Shown one piece after another: positions 45,401-57,974 of a DNA stretch of 64,000 nucleotides. A model generated the notes under the pieces. It did not search any database. It saw only the letters and a list, made by a program, of their open reading frames with translations, and was not told where the DNA came from. Origin of the DNA: Hordeum vulgare subsp. vulgare (lineage: Eukaryota; Streptophyta; Magnoliopsida; Poales; Poaceae); assembly GCF_904849725.1 (NCBI RefSeq), contig NC_058523.1, positions 199,977,689-200,041,688 of the forward strand, in the 5' to 3' direction. The translations under genes were made by a program, and so were the position numbers. Within the stretch, counting starts at the first letter, position 1; every line of letters starts with the position of its first letter.

Positions 45401-47272
45401 TATATTCAGCTGCTCATGCATCATATATGTTGTGCATCGTGTGGTGAATTTCGTGTGTTGATGCTTGTTTCCGGTTTTCCACGTCTCGATAGAGTTCTGC
45501 AAGCGTGTTGGATGTGAGGACCCGTTCAACTACGTCGGTTCGTCTGCTTCACGGAGGCATTCTTCTTCCAAGCGGGATCTCAGGAAAGATGACCATTTCC
45601 CCAGATACCATTACTATCATTGCCATGCTAGTTATTTTGTTGCTATCGATTATGTCTTGTTGCCTACCACATGTTAAATATCAGCCTCTCAACAATGCCA
45701 TGGAAACCTTCAACCTGTTCAACCTAGCAAACCACTGATTGGCTATGTCACTGCTTGCTTAACCCTGTGTTAGCATTGCTAGTTGCAGGTGCAGTTGTTT
45801 CCATGAGAAACATGGGTTCCTTGTCATATCACCATATTAAATGCTATCTATTTTAATGCACCTATATCCTTGGTCAAAGGTGGAAGGCTCGGCCTTTCTA
45901 GCCTGGTGTTTTGTTCCACCTTTGCCCCCTTAGTTTCGGCTACCGGTGTTATGTTTCATAATTGAGCGCTCCTAACATGATCGAGGTTGTTATGGGGACC
46001 CCCTTGATAATTCGTTTTAGATTAAAGCTGGTCTGGCAAGGCCCAACATTGGTACCACATTTGCCCAACATAATAAATTTGTTAAAATGAAATGCATAGG
46101 GAGTTAGCGCTACCCGAGGAGTAATTCTACATAATACAGGGGGCCAGTGCTGTTGGTGCTGGTCCAAAACTAGAGCCGTTTGCGGGGCCAACCCGGGGCA
46201 ACTCGGGAGATTTCTATCAGGCCACCGTACGCTGTGTTTATCCGCCGTGTCTTGAGAACGAGATACGAGGCTCCTATCGGGATCGTCAACACGCCGAGCG
46301 GCCTTGCTGGATTAGTTTTACCTTTGACGAGATATCTTGTGCATCGGGATTCCGGTGATGCTTTGGGTAATCTCAGAGTTGAGGTTTTCCACTAGGGAAT
46401 CCGACGAGATCGCGAGCTTCGTGATTGAGGATTTCTATGTGGCTTGTGGTAATTTGTGATGGACTAGTTGGAGCACCCCTGCAGGGTTAAATCTTTCGGA
46501 AAGTCGTGCCCGCGGTGATGTGGCAACGTGAAAAGTTTGTTTAACACTGGTTCTAGATAACTTGAAGATAACTTAAATAAAACATGCCAACTGTGTGCGT
46601 AACCGTGACTGTCTCTTTCGTGAGTTCCTTCTCCGATCGAGGACACTGTGGGGTTATGTCTGACGTAGGTAGGTGTTCAGGATCATTCATTTGATCATCA
46701 GTAGTTCACGTCCGCTGTGCGTAGATCTTCCCCCTCTTATTTCTTGTACTCGTAAGTGTAGCCACCAAATAAATGCTTAGCCGCTGCTGCAACCTCACCA
46801 CTTAACCATACCTCACCCATTAAGCTTTGCTAGTCTTGATACCTTTGGAAATGAGATTGCTGAGTCCCCTGTGGCTCACAGATTACTACAACACCAGTTG
46901 CAGGTACAGGTAAAGGTTACTTGACACGAGCGCGTTGATTGTTCATTTGAAGTTGCTTCTTCTTCTTCTTCATCGATCTAGGATGGGTTCCAGGCCGGCA
47001 GCCTGGGATAGCAAGGATGGACGTCGTTCTTCTTTTCTTGTTTGTTTTCGTCCGTAGTCAGACCTTGCTCTTATTCATGATGGTTATGTACTGTATTGTT
47101 GTGACTCTGATGTAGCTTGTGGCGAGTGTAAGCCAATTCTATATATATACCTCTTCTTTTCAGTACATGTACTTGTAACGATATCCATTCTTGCGACACG
47201 ACGAGATGCGCTTCTATCCCTGACGAGGCCTTCGTGCCAAATTGAGGATAGGGTCGCATCTTGGGCGTGACA
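42478..47272 (+). mobile_element. Chromovirus solo LTR (4.8 kb)
   Basis: A single LTR begins TGTGACAGCCCGAGAC and ends GGGCGTGACA, with a perfect TSD tggga (42473-42477 and 47273-47277). Its last 2 kb matches the LTR of chromovirus A, which is followed by a PBS; this identifies the unit as an LTR. The first 1.4 kb is GC-rich with a TATA box; the rest is AT-rich. A solo LTR arises when the two LTRs of one element recombine. The long open frames inside the GC-rich part have no motifs and I do not call them genes. Confidence 0.9.
43043..43050 (+). promoter_or_regulatory. TATA box of chromovirus solo LTR
   Basis: The motif tataaata in gcttataaataggaccc is followed by a C-rich leader, a normal core promoter layout for these long LTRs. 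Confidence 0.65.
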
Positions 47273-47277
47273 TGGGA

Positions 47278-47659
47278 TCCCTTCCGGCCTATGATAAGGG
47301 AGAAGGACCCGGGCTTCCACTATAAATAGAGAGGGTTGGATACTTGGCAAGGGGATCGGATCATTGAAACCCCAGAGCAATACGCCTAGCCACTTGGCCT
47401 CCGGAGGCTCAAGATCATTGTACTAGTTCATCCACTGACCTCCATGAGAGGCAATCCACGAAAAGAAGGAGTAGGGTTTTACACCTCGCAGCGGCCCGAA
47501 CCTGGGTAAACTGTTGTGTTCTGTGCTCCCCTCACCATCGTGTAAGTCCTTAGTCTTGCCCAATGAGTAACGAGCTGGGTAAACCGAATCTGTTGAGAGG
47601 CCTCCGCGTGCGCCCGTGAGTTCGAATTCTTAGAGTTTTGCGGAGCCCGAAATCCGACA
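47278..47659 (+). repeat. 5' LTR of Tat copy 2, second part
   Basis: It continues the LTR after the solo LTR and TSD and ends AATCCGACA, identical to the end of the 3' LTR of copy 1. Confidence 0.93.
47321..47328 (+). promoter_or_regulatory. TATA box in LTR of Tat copy 2
   Basis: The motif tataaata is at the position homologous to 500-507 and 9080-9087. The solo LTR lies only 48 bases upstream, so it separates this core promoter from the upstream half of the LTR. Confidence 0.72.
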
Positions 47660-47660
47660 T

Positions 47661-47680
47661 TTGGCGCGCCAGGTAGGGGG
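47661..47680 (+). other. Primer-binding site of Tat copy 2
   Basis: The sequence ttggcgcgccaggtaggggg follows the LTR end and is homologous to 829-846. Confidence 0.75.
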
Positions 47681-47736
47681 CGCGTCTCAGAGCCTCCACA
47701 CCAACAGCAGGAACGAGATCTCGACTCGGCAGCACC

Positions 47737-47925
47737 ATGGCAAGTGCAACCATCGACAACTGCCGGTCCGCGGTGGTGGACGGCGTCTGAGCAAGCAGGG
47801 CCATCCCTGCGGTCGCCTGCATTCTCGGTAGATCGCATGCGCCACCCTCCAGCCGCGACGTCAAGAGTTTCCTGCATCGCGGGGGGACGGCCTGCCTAAG
47901 GCCGGAGCCCCCGAAACACCATGTG
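47737..47925 (+). pseudogene. Short leader frame in place of gag, Tat copy 2
   Basis: The ATG at 47737 gives MASATIDNCRSAVVDGV and then a TGA. It is homologous to the ATG frame at 905 in copy 1. Protease homology begins at 47926, so there is no room for gag. Confidence 0.5.
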
Positions 47926-48541
47926 TGGCGAGAGGTCGACATCACCTTCGGCCCCGACGACCACCCTAAAGCCACGACGGCTACGGGGGCGCTTCCCATG
48001 TTGTGCACGCCGACCATCTCTGGTGTGGCTGTCTCCAAGACCCTCATCGATGGCGGCGCGGGCCTCAACGTCATCTAAGTGGAGGCCTTCGACGCGCTAC
48101 GGTTGCCCCGAGAGCATCTCACGCCCTCGAAGACCTTTTCTGGGGTTGTGGTGAGATCCGTCGTTCCCGTCGGACGGATCCGTCTCCTTGTCATGTTCGG
48201 CACCCGCTGCAACTTCCACACCGAGCAGGTCGACTTCGATGTCTCTCACATTCATCTTCCATACAATGCTATACTTGGCTACACCGCCCTCGCGCGGTTC
48301 ATGGCGGCGTCGCACCCGGGCTACAACGTCATCGAGATGCCAAGGAGCGGTGGCGTGCTTACCGTCGTGGGGGAGATCAAGGACGCCCCACGGGTGGTCG
48401 GGTTATCCAATAAGGCCGCAGCCGCAGCGCGTGCTGACTCCAGTGGCGAGGCGCGCGTCGCAGGGGACCCAAGAGACGACCGCGACATTGTGCCCGTGAA
48501 GAAGAACCAGTTGTTTCCCAGGACCGGGCGGAGACGAAGAA
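47926..48541 (+). pseudogene. Aspartic protease region, Tat copy 2
   Basis: The frame starts WREVDITFGPDDHPK. The active site reads LIDGGAGLNVI, so the Ser of Asp-Ser-Gly is Gly, and a TAA follows at 48076. HIHLPYNAILGYT is conserved downstream. A frameshift near 48530 leads to the RT frame. Confidence 0.85.
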
Positions 48542-49664
48542 GTGTCGGTGGACGGAGGGAGCCTGACCTCCACCTTCACCATCGGAGCGAATCTCCCCCA
48601 AGACCGAGAGAAGGCATTGGTAGATTTCGTCAGGGCAAACAAGAGCTCGTTCGCCTGGAGCTCCTCCGACCTTGTGGGGGTTCCAAGGGACTTCATCGAG
48701 CACCACCTCATGGTGTGCCCAAGCGTGCGTTCGGTAAAGCAAAAGGCAAGGAGGCAAGCCCCGGAGAAGCAGGCGTTCATCGCTCAAGAGGTGCGCAAGC
48801 TCAAGGTAGCAGGGGTCATAAGGGAGGTTCGATACCCAGAATGGGTGGCCAACCCGGTGCTTGTCCCGAAGAAGTGTAGGAAGGAGCGCATGTGCGTCAA
48901 CTTCACGAACGTCAACAAGGCTTGCCCTCAGAACCCGTTCCCGCTACCATGCATCGACCAGATCGTGGACGCCACCGCGGAATGCGACCTCCTGTGCTTC
49001 TTGGATGCATTCTCGGGCTACCACCAGATCAACATGGCAGTGGATGACGTCGAGAAGACAACCTTCCTCTCCCCGTGCGGGGTATACTGGTACGAGTGCA
49101 CGCCTTTCGGGCCGCGGAACGCTGGGGCAACCTTATAGCGGTTGATGCATATTGCCTTGGGGCCGCAGCTCGGGAGGAATGCGGAGGCCTACATCGACGA
49201 CATCATGGTCAAGTCAAGGCAAGCAAAGACGCTGGGGGAGGATCTAGAAGATACCTTCGCCAGCCTGAGGGATGTGAACCTGAAGCTCAACCCCGAGAAG
49301 TGCGTCTTGGGAGTCCCATCAGGCAGCTACTTGGTTTCCTCGGGTCGCACCGGGGGATAGAGGCTAACCCAGTAAAGGTAAATGCCATAAACAATATGAG
49401 CGCGCCCACAACCCTCAAGGAAATACAGAAGCTCGCGGGGTGTGTCACCTACCTGGGTCGTTTCATCTCCAAGCTTGGCGAACATGCCCGGTCCTTCTTC
49501 AAGATCATGAAAAGGAAGGGGCCCTTTGAGTGGACCCCGGACGTCGACATTGCCTCCGACGAGCTCAAGCGTTACCTCACGAGCCCGTCGGTCATGGTGG
49601 CGCCTCGTCCTCAGGAGCCCCTGCTTCTGTACCTCGATGCCACCCCACACTCCGCCAGCGCCGC
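48542..49664 (+). pseudogene. Reverse transcriptase, Tat copy 2 (cut by chromovirus B)
   Basis: The frame carries AGVIREVRYPEWVANPVLVPK, FLDAFSGYHQINMAVDDVEK, and after a TAG at 49136 the catalytic box EAYIDDIMVKS, which is intact. A frameshift near 49322 moves the thumb and LGRFISKLGEHARSFFK into the frame of 49075. The start of RNase H (LLLYLDATPHSASAA) is cut at 49664 by the chromovirus and continues at 62002. Confidence 0.93.
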
Positions 49665-52600
49665 TGTGATATCCTCAGTTGTTGCCACAGTAACCTCCGT
49701 AGTTAAACTAAGTAAACCTATGCTAATGGTGCCACGTCACCGTCATTTCTATTGTTAATCTCGCGTTAGTTCAAAGTGATTCGAATTTAAATTTAGAATA
49801 AAGTCAAACGAATAAAATTTTCAAATGTAAAAATGAAAATGTTTGAGTTGTAGCAGATAAATAATGGTTAGTATTTTCTAAAACTAAAATACAGAAAAAA
49901 TATAAGAGAAATGAAACAAACAAAAGGGTAAAATAAAACTAAAACTGAAATTAGAAAAAACAAAAACAAAAACAAAAACAAAACCTTCCCACCCCACTGG
50001 GCCGGCCCCAACCGGCCCAACCTGCCTCTTCCCCCCCATTGGCCCAGCCCGCTAGGGTTGTAACCCCCAGCACCTCGCAACCCTATGCGCTACCCACTCC
50101 ATCCCATCGTCCCACACCCGCCGCCAGCCATGAGGGAACCAGGGTGGTTCCCTCCCCTCGTCACGCCCCCACCCCTCGCTCACGCAAGCGCTCCCAAGTC
50201 GCCCTCTCCCCCAACGCCTCCCTCACCCTCCCTTGCCTGGGCCTCGTCGTCTCCAGCCCAAGGAACCCCCCAGCGCCTCCCTCACCCACCCCTCGTTAGC
50301 GCCTCCTCTCGTGCGAGCCAAAGACTCTAGCTCGATCCGCGTCGGCAGCCCCTGGCTCGCCCCCTCGACCTGCCCCCAGATCGAGCCCCCCACTGCTCGC
50401 TCACCCCTACCTCCTCCCTCATCGAAGACCCCTGTTTCCCCTCGCAAGACCTGCTCCGTGGCCTCCCCTGACCGGCCACAGCCACCAGGACCGGCCCCTC
50501 GTCACCACTGCATCGAGCTCATCCTCCACCCTTGTTGGTCCGCTCCCCCGCCGGACTGCACCAACCCCTTCGCCGGATTCCTCCCTCACCGAGCCACTGG
50601 GGGACTCCTCCGCCGGTCGACCGCGCCGGCTGCCACCGCCTCACTCCGCCTCCACCTGCAAGACGACCCCCACCGGATAACCCGACCACCGGCTCCATCG
50701 AGCCTCACCAACCCAATCCCCGGCAACGCCGGTGAGCTCCGGGCCCCGACCACTCTCCCTCTCCTCCCGCTGCATCGACGCTGAAATGCTGCTCAACACT
50801 GTTGGCTGGAGCTAGAGCTATTGCTACCTGTGTCATACTGCTCTCCGCTGTTGCTGTGCTGCTGCTTGTACGGCTGCTGCTCCTAGACCCTGCTTGCGCT
50901 ACTATCGCTGCTCGCATGCTGCTGCTACTGCTGTTCCCTGCTGCAGGTGTCGCTTGCAGCGTTGTTGCTTGTGCTTCTGCCGCTGCTAGTGTCGCGGCTG
51001 CGTGCAAGGGAGCATGTGTGTATGAGCCGACACTTGTTTAGTTTAGCTTAGGATTGAACTAGTGCTAAGTTAGTGTAGTAGTGAATGACAAGGGGACCCA
51101 TCCCTGTTAAAACGTTTTTCTATAAATAAATAAATAAAAATAAAAATATAATTAAGTGAGTAAAATTAATTAATTAATAAGTTAATTAATTAATTGCTAA
51201 TTAACTTTCTTGATTAATTAGTGATCTAACTAATTAGCTTAATTAATCTGGGTAGTCTATGAGACGTGGGTCCATTGACCCTGTTGACCAGTTAAACTTT
51301 GACTTGTCAACTGCTGACAAGGCATGCTGACTGGACCCCCTGGCCCCACTGTTATAGACTATGGCTTGAGTAGCACTAGCCGATAAAAGAATACCCTCTT
51401 TATTTCTGAGTTAAATAATTTCAGAATATTGTTTAATCTTTGTAAAACCATAGAAAATAAACCGTAGCTCCGATGAAAATACTTTGAACATGAAAGTTGA
51501 TCAGTAGAACGGGATGAGCCAGGATACACTATCCGTTCGTATGTCACGCGTCCCTAGCATAGCAAACATGTAACTTTTCCACCGTTTTTCGTGTGACTGA
51601 TAATAGCCAGAGACCCCGGGAAATATCATCTGATATTTTTCCCGACCCGTCTATGACGGATAGCACTGCGTTAGCTCATGCCTAGTGCTTCCTTTAAGCC
51701 ACGTCTTGCCTGGTGATGCTTTTGTTTGTTCTGTTATTTATTGTGTTTCCCATACGCTACTTCCTTTCTGGTAGGCCCCAAGAGCGATGATGATCCGGTG
51801 ATCGACTACTTCCCCTTCGAGGATCCGTTTTGTCTACAAAGCAACCAGGCAAGCAAACCCCCCTTGATCATTCCTATATCTGTGTAGTGCAGCTAGTCGG
51901 TCGTGGTTATCGAGGGTGATTCTTACTTCACCACTCCCGACGATGACTCTGTCTTGCAACCCCTCAAGTGGTAGACCCTCGAGGGTGATTCCTCTAAGTC
52001 CACCTTGACGGTTACATCGTTCGGAATCCAACGAGGGTGATACCTCAGATTCCCCTTATGTTACAACCACACAGTTACTTGACCTTGTTACTGGGATCTT
52101 TGATGAATAGATGTTAGGCGGGTGGATTCCCGCGTGGATGTGTCGATGACTTAATTAAAACGATAATGGATTTGGGTATTTGATCTAGGTTGGTCGAAAG
52201 GCCTTATTACGCACTAACCGTGTGCGTGGGAAGAATTATGGGTACTCGACGTCGTGGTATCAGCGGAAGCTCTTCAGACATCAGCAATGGAGCGGCGCGC
52301 GTCCAAGTGGTCCCGAGATGTATCACACTTGTTATAAGGGGTGCTAGGACTGACATCGGCCGCCCTTGCATCGTACAGGAGCGTAGAGGGCAAGCGGGCT
52401 AATAAACCCTTTATGCTTAGGAGTTAGAGCGGCGGGCTGGCCTCTTTGTTGAGCTTAGGTGGGGCTGCGACGTGTCTATATTTCGAGGCCGGGCATGACC
52501 CAGAAAAGTGTGTCCGGCCAGAGTGTTATCGAGCGTGACGGGGAATATGTCGTGCACCCCTGCAGGGAAGAAATGAACTATTCGGATAGCCGTGTCCACG

Positions 52601-53385
52601 GTTACAGGACGACTTGGAGTTGCGCCCTGATCTTATACAACTACAACTGTTACTTAACTGGAATTAGTTGCCCCGGGATTGCTTCCTCGCAGGGAGTCAA
52701 GGGAGGATCTCTGGGCGTGACCTCATATTAATTATTGAAGCAACATTATGACTATTATTTGTGTTACCTGTTCTATTCTCGTCTATTGATGGAATACCCC
52801 TGAAGATGCTAGTCTTCGATAGGACTATGCCTTCTCTCTATTCTTGCATTGTTGCACTCAGTCCACATATAAAACCCCTTCTTTGATACTGATGCATACT
52901 TAGCATAGTTCGGATATAAGTCTTGCGAGTACTTTGGATGAGTACTCACCGTTGCTTTGCTCCCCCTTTGCCCCCTTGATCCGTTGCTGCGACCATATGA
53001 TGGAGCCCCAGAGATGGAGTATCCCGTCGACAACGACTGCTACCCCGATGGTACCTACTACTACGTGGAGGCCGCTGAAGACCAGGAGTAGTTAGGAGGT
53101 TCCTAGGCAGGAGGCCTCTCCTCGTTCGATCGTTGTATCTTTTGTGCTAGCCTTCTCTAAGGCACCCCATGTTTAATGTCTGTACTCAGATATTGTTGCT
53201 TCCGCTGACTCATGTGCTTTTCGAGCTTCCGTATTCTAGCCCTCGAGCGCCCTGGCTTGTAATATGAAGCTTGTATATTTTATTTGTGTCTATAGTTGTG
53301 TTGTGATATCTTCCTGTAAGTCCTTGAGTTTGATCGTATGCATTTGCATGTATGATTAGCATACTATTAAATCAATGGTGTCACA
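49665..53385 (+). repeat. 5' LTR of chromovirus B
   Basis: It is 3,721 bases long, begins TGTGATATCCTCAG and ends GGTGTCACA. It lacks 308 bases that are present in the 3' LTR (60218-60525). It includes an A-rich stretch, a C-rich part (50000-50800) with fortuitous long frames, and a tataaataaataaataaa run at about 51121. Confidence 0.94.
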
Positions 53386-53388
53386 AGT

Positions 53389-53400
53389 TGGTATCAGAGC
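53389..53400 (+). other. Primer-binding site (initiator tRNA-Met) of chromovirus B
   Basis: TGGTATCAGAGC begins three bases after the LTR end. Confidence 0.93.
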
Positions 53401-56400
53401 CGACTGCCTGTCGGTAGCCCCCTTTCCAACTCCTTGGCCCAAGTTGAGTCTAGTACTTGAAAAACTTTACTAACACTAATGTTGTGGCTTACGGGCCCAC
53501 ATCTCAATTGGGTGGGATTAGTATCTTTTACTCCTTTTCTATACTCTGGGTTCTACTCTCTCTTCTCTTTCGGGTTAAAGATTTTACTAACTCCAACTAT
53601 AGGTTCTCGTAAATACTTCCTCCCGAAGAACCCCGCAATTCCAGACGATTGCTTGATTCCTCAGAAGACTCCGAAGATACTCTCCGATGTTCTCTTGAGA
53701 ACTTGTGCTCATTACTTATGTGATTTCCCTTCGTCCATCGACCCCTATGGATGGCTATATAAAAATATCATTCGTACCTTCTTTTCTAGTTGCTCTTGTT
53801 TTTACAAGATGCAACGAATTAACTTACCGGGGATTTGTTCGTCCTCAATTGTCATGGGTTTCACAAGTCCCTCGAATTACTATTCGTTCTTCCGAAATCC
53901 ACAATGGCCCATTGTTCATGACCTTTCTCACCTGCTTGTGTTATGGTTAAATCCATATGTCTAGTAGCATTCATTAAAATGTTTTTGGTTTTACTCTGAT
54001 CTTATTGATTCAACCTCTCTATGAATGAACACAATCATCTGTTGATACTAATAAATTATCTTACGTCTCAGACGTCCTTCCAGACAGAGCTGGTTCTGGA
54101 CAAATCAACTTTGGTTGGTTGTCCATCTAAGTCCATTCAACTTACTTGTATTTGATCGGAGCATCTGATTATGTTACACCAACCTGGAAATCCTAAGTCC
54201 TTTGGTAATTAAGTATCGAAATTTTTCAGACATTCTATAATTCGATGCTTTGCATTCTACCTCCCTCTGATTGAGTACCGATACTCACATCGGGTCCTTT
54301 GTGGACTGCCACACCCATTGCTGGGTTATTATCTGACGACATCTTTTACCTTCAAAAATTCTTGTGATATTGTCACCTTGATACATAATTCCATTGTTAA
54401 TTTGTCTCTTCTCCTTCTCATAAGTTGTATCCTATGACCTTGTCAGCCATGCTCTTTAAGCATGTTTTAATTACTCTTGAAGTTTGCGGTATATGTCCCT
54501 AAGATGCCCCGACGTGTTGAACCTATGCCTTCCTAAATCAAGGTGATCCCAATAGTTTTTCATGAGACTTACTCTTCTAGTGTTTTGCCGGATATTCTTT
54601 CAAAAATACAAACTGATCAAAGGAGAGGAGTAAATGGCAGGTGATGCATTGATGAAGTAGGAGTCGACCTTGAACTTTGTGTTCATGCCCATGGAAACGA
54701 CGTTGATCCTATCAGAGAAACTTGTCGTATCAATAATCATTCGTTGTATGATGTGATCTTGTATCCGTGATTGGGTACTTTGCAATCGCGGTTACGACCA
54801 TGTTGTCCTACCTTGAATTCATTCTCAGACAAGTTAAAGTACTTGTCTTCTTCAGATCAATACATCGGTCCAAGACTTAATGTTGATCTACTTTCGAGAT
54901 TATCCCTCGTATCCCGAGAATATAACAGAGCTATGTAACTTCTTGTGAGCTCCTCATCAACTACGATATTTCGTTGATTTCGGTTTCCTTGTGTTTTGGG
55001 TTGTTGAACACGCAAGGACACCGATGACTGAATCGTGTACGCTTTGCGACTTCACAATTCTCAATAATCTTCTTTGCTTATGAGTTGTACTCAATCATGT
55101 CTTTCCTAGCGGGTAAGCTACATCATCATCGTCATGTTAAAGCTTGACCATACTATCTCTGTCCTTCATCTCCGGAACACATTTTCAACAGTGCGATAAT
55201 CTTACATCGATCTTTCAACATCGATTCTGAGCTAGCAGTCTTATCTGTGATTCCGACAACCTTTAGCTTCATCATTCCTTTGCTTGATGTCGTCGTTGAC
55301 CGATTACACCTTTGTGAAGCTTCTCGACAAATGTGTCGTGATCATCGTCAGCATTCTGAGCTCTTGTAGGGTATCAATCGAATGCCTGTTGAGAAATACC
55401 ATCACCGCTCCTCGTTGAATTGTATTAGCATCGACATTCTTGTTGCCTTCCCTCCAACACAAACGTGTTCATGTTTTGTGTTGTCCCTTGTGTTCCTTGC
55501 TATCTAGCTTATGTTATCTTCTACCTTGGAGTATTACCATCTTTATGTCAAGAATGTTGTGAGCATCGTTGCACCTCATAAGAATTCTTGATATAGTGGT
55601 ACTTCTCGCCATCACCGTTCATTCTTGGTCTCCGTGTTGTTTCAAACTAGAATACCGACAAGTGGACTCTGATGTGTGATTCCAATACTTGGTGTGTCGG
55701 ATGTCGACTCAACATTATAGCAATGGTCGTGCTACTCATTCAGTATTTCCGAGTGCACCCTTTAACTAATGTTTAATTGCTGTTGTCCCCACGAGCATAC
55801 GACATTATACCATTTGATTTGACAAATGCTATCTCCTTGATATTATAATTTTGGAAATTCATCCCTGTCCAAATCTTGAGGGATCGTGGTTGAGCCCATC
55901 GGCCACACCCTCAACTTCTCCATGTTTCATACTGAATCTTTTGAAAGCACTATACTTGTGTCTAGCTCATGAAGAAATATAATTGATAAGAAGGATTGTT
56001 TTTCCAAGGTTCACGTGCATTCTTGCCGTCGTGAATATGTGGAAGTTTTGTTTCGCTTCCTCTCAGGAAATACCAAATCATTCATGCATGTCCAAAGTGT
56101 TATATATTTTGAAGATTTGTTATCTTCACTTCATATAATTTCTTTTAGCATCCCAAGCCACTGACTGATTTGATCAAGGAAATTAAGTTCCGTGATAAGA
56201 GCTAATTGAGACTTACACATGGAACCTTGTTATCCTCGATGATGGTTCTCAAATCATAACTCAGTTGCATTTTGACGTAAGAATTGTATGTGGGCACGAA
56301 TGTCTTGACATTGTGTTCATGTGTGTTACTATCCAACTCATGATCCAATAGTTTCTTCCGTAGTTCATATCACTGGAATCTTGCATTATCACCTCGTCTG

Positions 56401-57348
56401 TTTTTGGTGGTCCCCTTTTCCTCTCAGGGATCCTGAGACTGAGGTATCCTGACACCAATCAGATCTGAATCTCGGGAAGATATGATGGTTGGGACATTTT
56501 CTAATAATTATAACTTTGGTCTTTATGTAACCTATTGCGGTGATGTCTTGCTTGGCACACCGGGTCGAAGGACCTATTATTATAGCATCTTGTTCAAGAA
56601 TATTCACCATTCTTCCATGCGGAAACTGTATGACTAGTTTTAGCAGTTTTTCCTCATGCATCCTTTTGTATACCCAAGGTCCGACCTTTATCGGATGACC
56701 ATGTCGATGCTATCCCGAAGCACGGGTGTAGTACTTCAAATGTCAACAGGAACATTGGAAGCGCAATGCTAAATTGTTCTTAATCGATTATCCAAACCGC
56801 ATGGTATGGATAAACATCATGATTCTTCTTGCCTCTTTATCTAAATGGTTATGTACTTGATGACCTATCACGTATACCATACCCTATTTTTTTCCTCGGG
56901 AATGGTATACTTTAATACTTGTGTGTGTGAACACATTTTCCTTCCCATTGGTCTGTTTGACCTTTCGTGTGGCATAACTTATCTGAGTAGTGGTAATTCC
57001 CTGCTTAGGTAACCGCCTCGATATACAACTCTGTCAATAAGACCCAGATACTATTGTGGATAACATTCCGGTAGCCGCCGGTGGACGAGAGCCTTGCATA
57101 TTGGTCCGCCTCGTTTTAGCGAGCAGGAAAATGGTTCTATTCGTTCCCCGCCCTTGGTAGCGATTTTGTTGCCAACATAACTGACATGCTATCCTCTGAC
57201 ATGTCTTGTTACGAAGACCGTACAAGATGTCACCCCTCTACCTACTCTTGACCCACATGGTGGACCCATAACCCAAAGTTCCACAGGATTGAAACCTGAC
57301 TCTCCTGTATATCTTTGACTCCAAAGTATCCTTTACACTTGGCTTCGT
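53401..57348 (+). other. Chromovirus B interior without recognisable coding sequence
   Basis: About 4 kb of T-rich sequence lies where gag, protease, RT, RNase H and most of integrase should be. I looked for zinc knuckle, DSG/DTG, YVDD/FVDD and D-D-E integrase motifs in both strands and saw none. The longest frame, 53479-53964, has no motif. The sequence is not a simple repeat, so it is either replaced or strongly decayed. Confidence 0.7.
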
Positions 57349-57939
57349 ATGAAATTCCCGAGCCACCATCCAATGGAACGATCACTCTTCAGTCCAGATG
57401 TTATCCAACATGCTGGAGATCAAGTCCGCATTATTCCTGAAAATCTGAAGGCTGCTCAGACTCGTCAGAAGAGTGAGTATGACCGTCATCATCAAGGTAT
57501 GGTCTATCAACCTGGCGAAAAGGCTTATCTTCGTGTCACACCAATGAGAGGTGCACACCGTTTTGGGATCAAGGGAAAGTTAGCTCGTTGCTAAATTGGT
57601 CCTTAAACTGTTCTCGAAAGGCGTGGGAAAGTGGCTTATCAATTGGAACTGTCGGCAAACCTTTCTTAGGTTCACTATGACTTCCATGTGTCTCAGCTTC
57701 GTTGCTGCTTCAAAGATCCTATTCGAGCAGTGGATGATGATATACTTGAACTGCAACAAGACCTCTCTTATAAAGAGCATCCGGTCCACATTCTCGACCA
57801 AGATGAACGTCGAAGTCGTCGCAAAGTCACCAAGTTACTTAAAGTGCAATGGTCAAATCATTCTGAAGATGAAGCCATTTGGGAACGCGAGGCTCATCTT
57901 CGTGATGAATACCCCGAGCTCTTTCCTTCTACCTCTTAA
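57349..57939 (+). pseudogene. Integrase C-terminus plus chromodomain, chromovirus B
   Basis: One frame, with three in-frame stops (57592, 57604 and 57676), runs to the TAA at 57937-57939. It begins in integrase (ERSLFSPDVIQHAGDQVRII) and continues DRHHQGMVYQPGEKAYLRVT and PMRGAHRFGIKGKL. After the linker HVSQLRCCFKDPIRAV comes a chromodomain: HPVHILDQDERRSRRKVTKL, then LKVQWSNHSEDEAIWERE, then HLRDEYPELFPSTS. A chromodomain at the integrase end defines chromoviruses and is thought to steer insertion to heterochromatin. The upstream part of integrase is absent. The frame ends 35 bases before the 3' LTR. Confidence 0.92.
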
Positions 57940-57961
57940 TTCTTGGGACGAGAATTCATAT

Positions 57962-57974
57962 TAGTAGGGAGAGT
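57962..57974 (+). other. Polypurine tract of chromovirus B
   Basis: The run tagtagggagagt abuts the 3' LTR start at 57975. Confidence 0.83.

Noticed and set aside
56389..56661. Minus-strand frame in chromovirus B interior
   Set aside because: It has no recognisable motif, is in AT-rich sequence and is not paired with any other coding sign.
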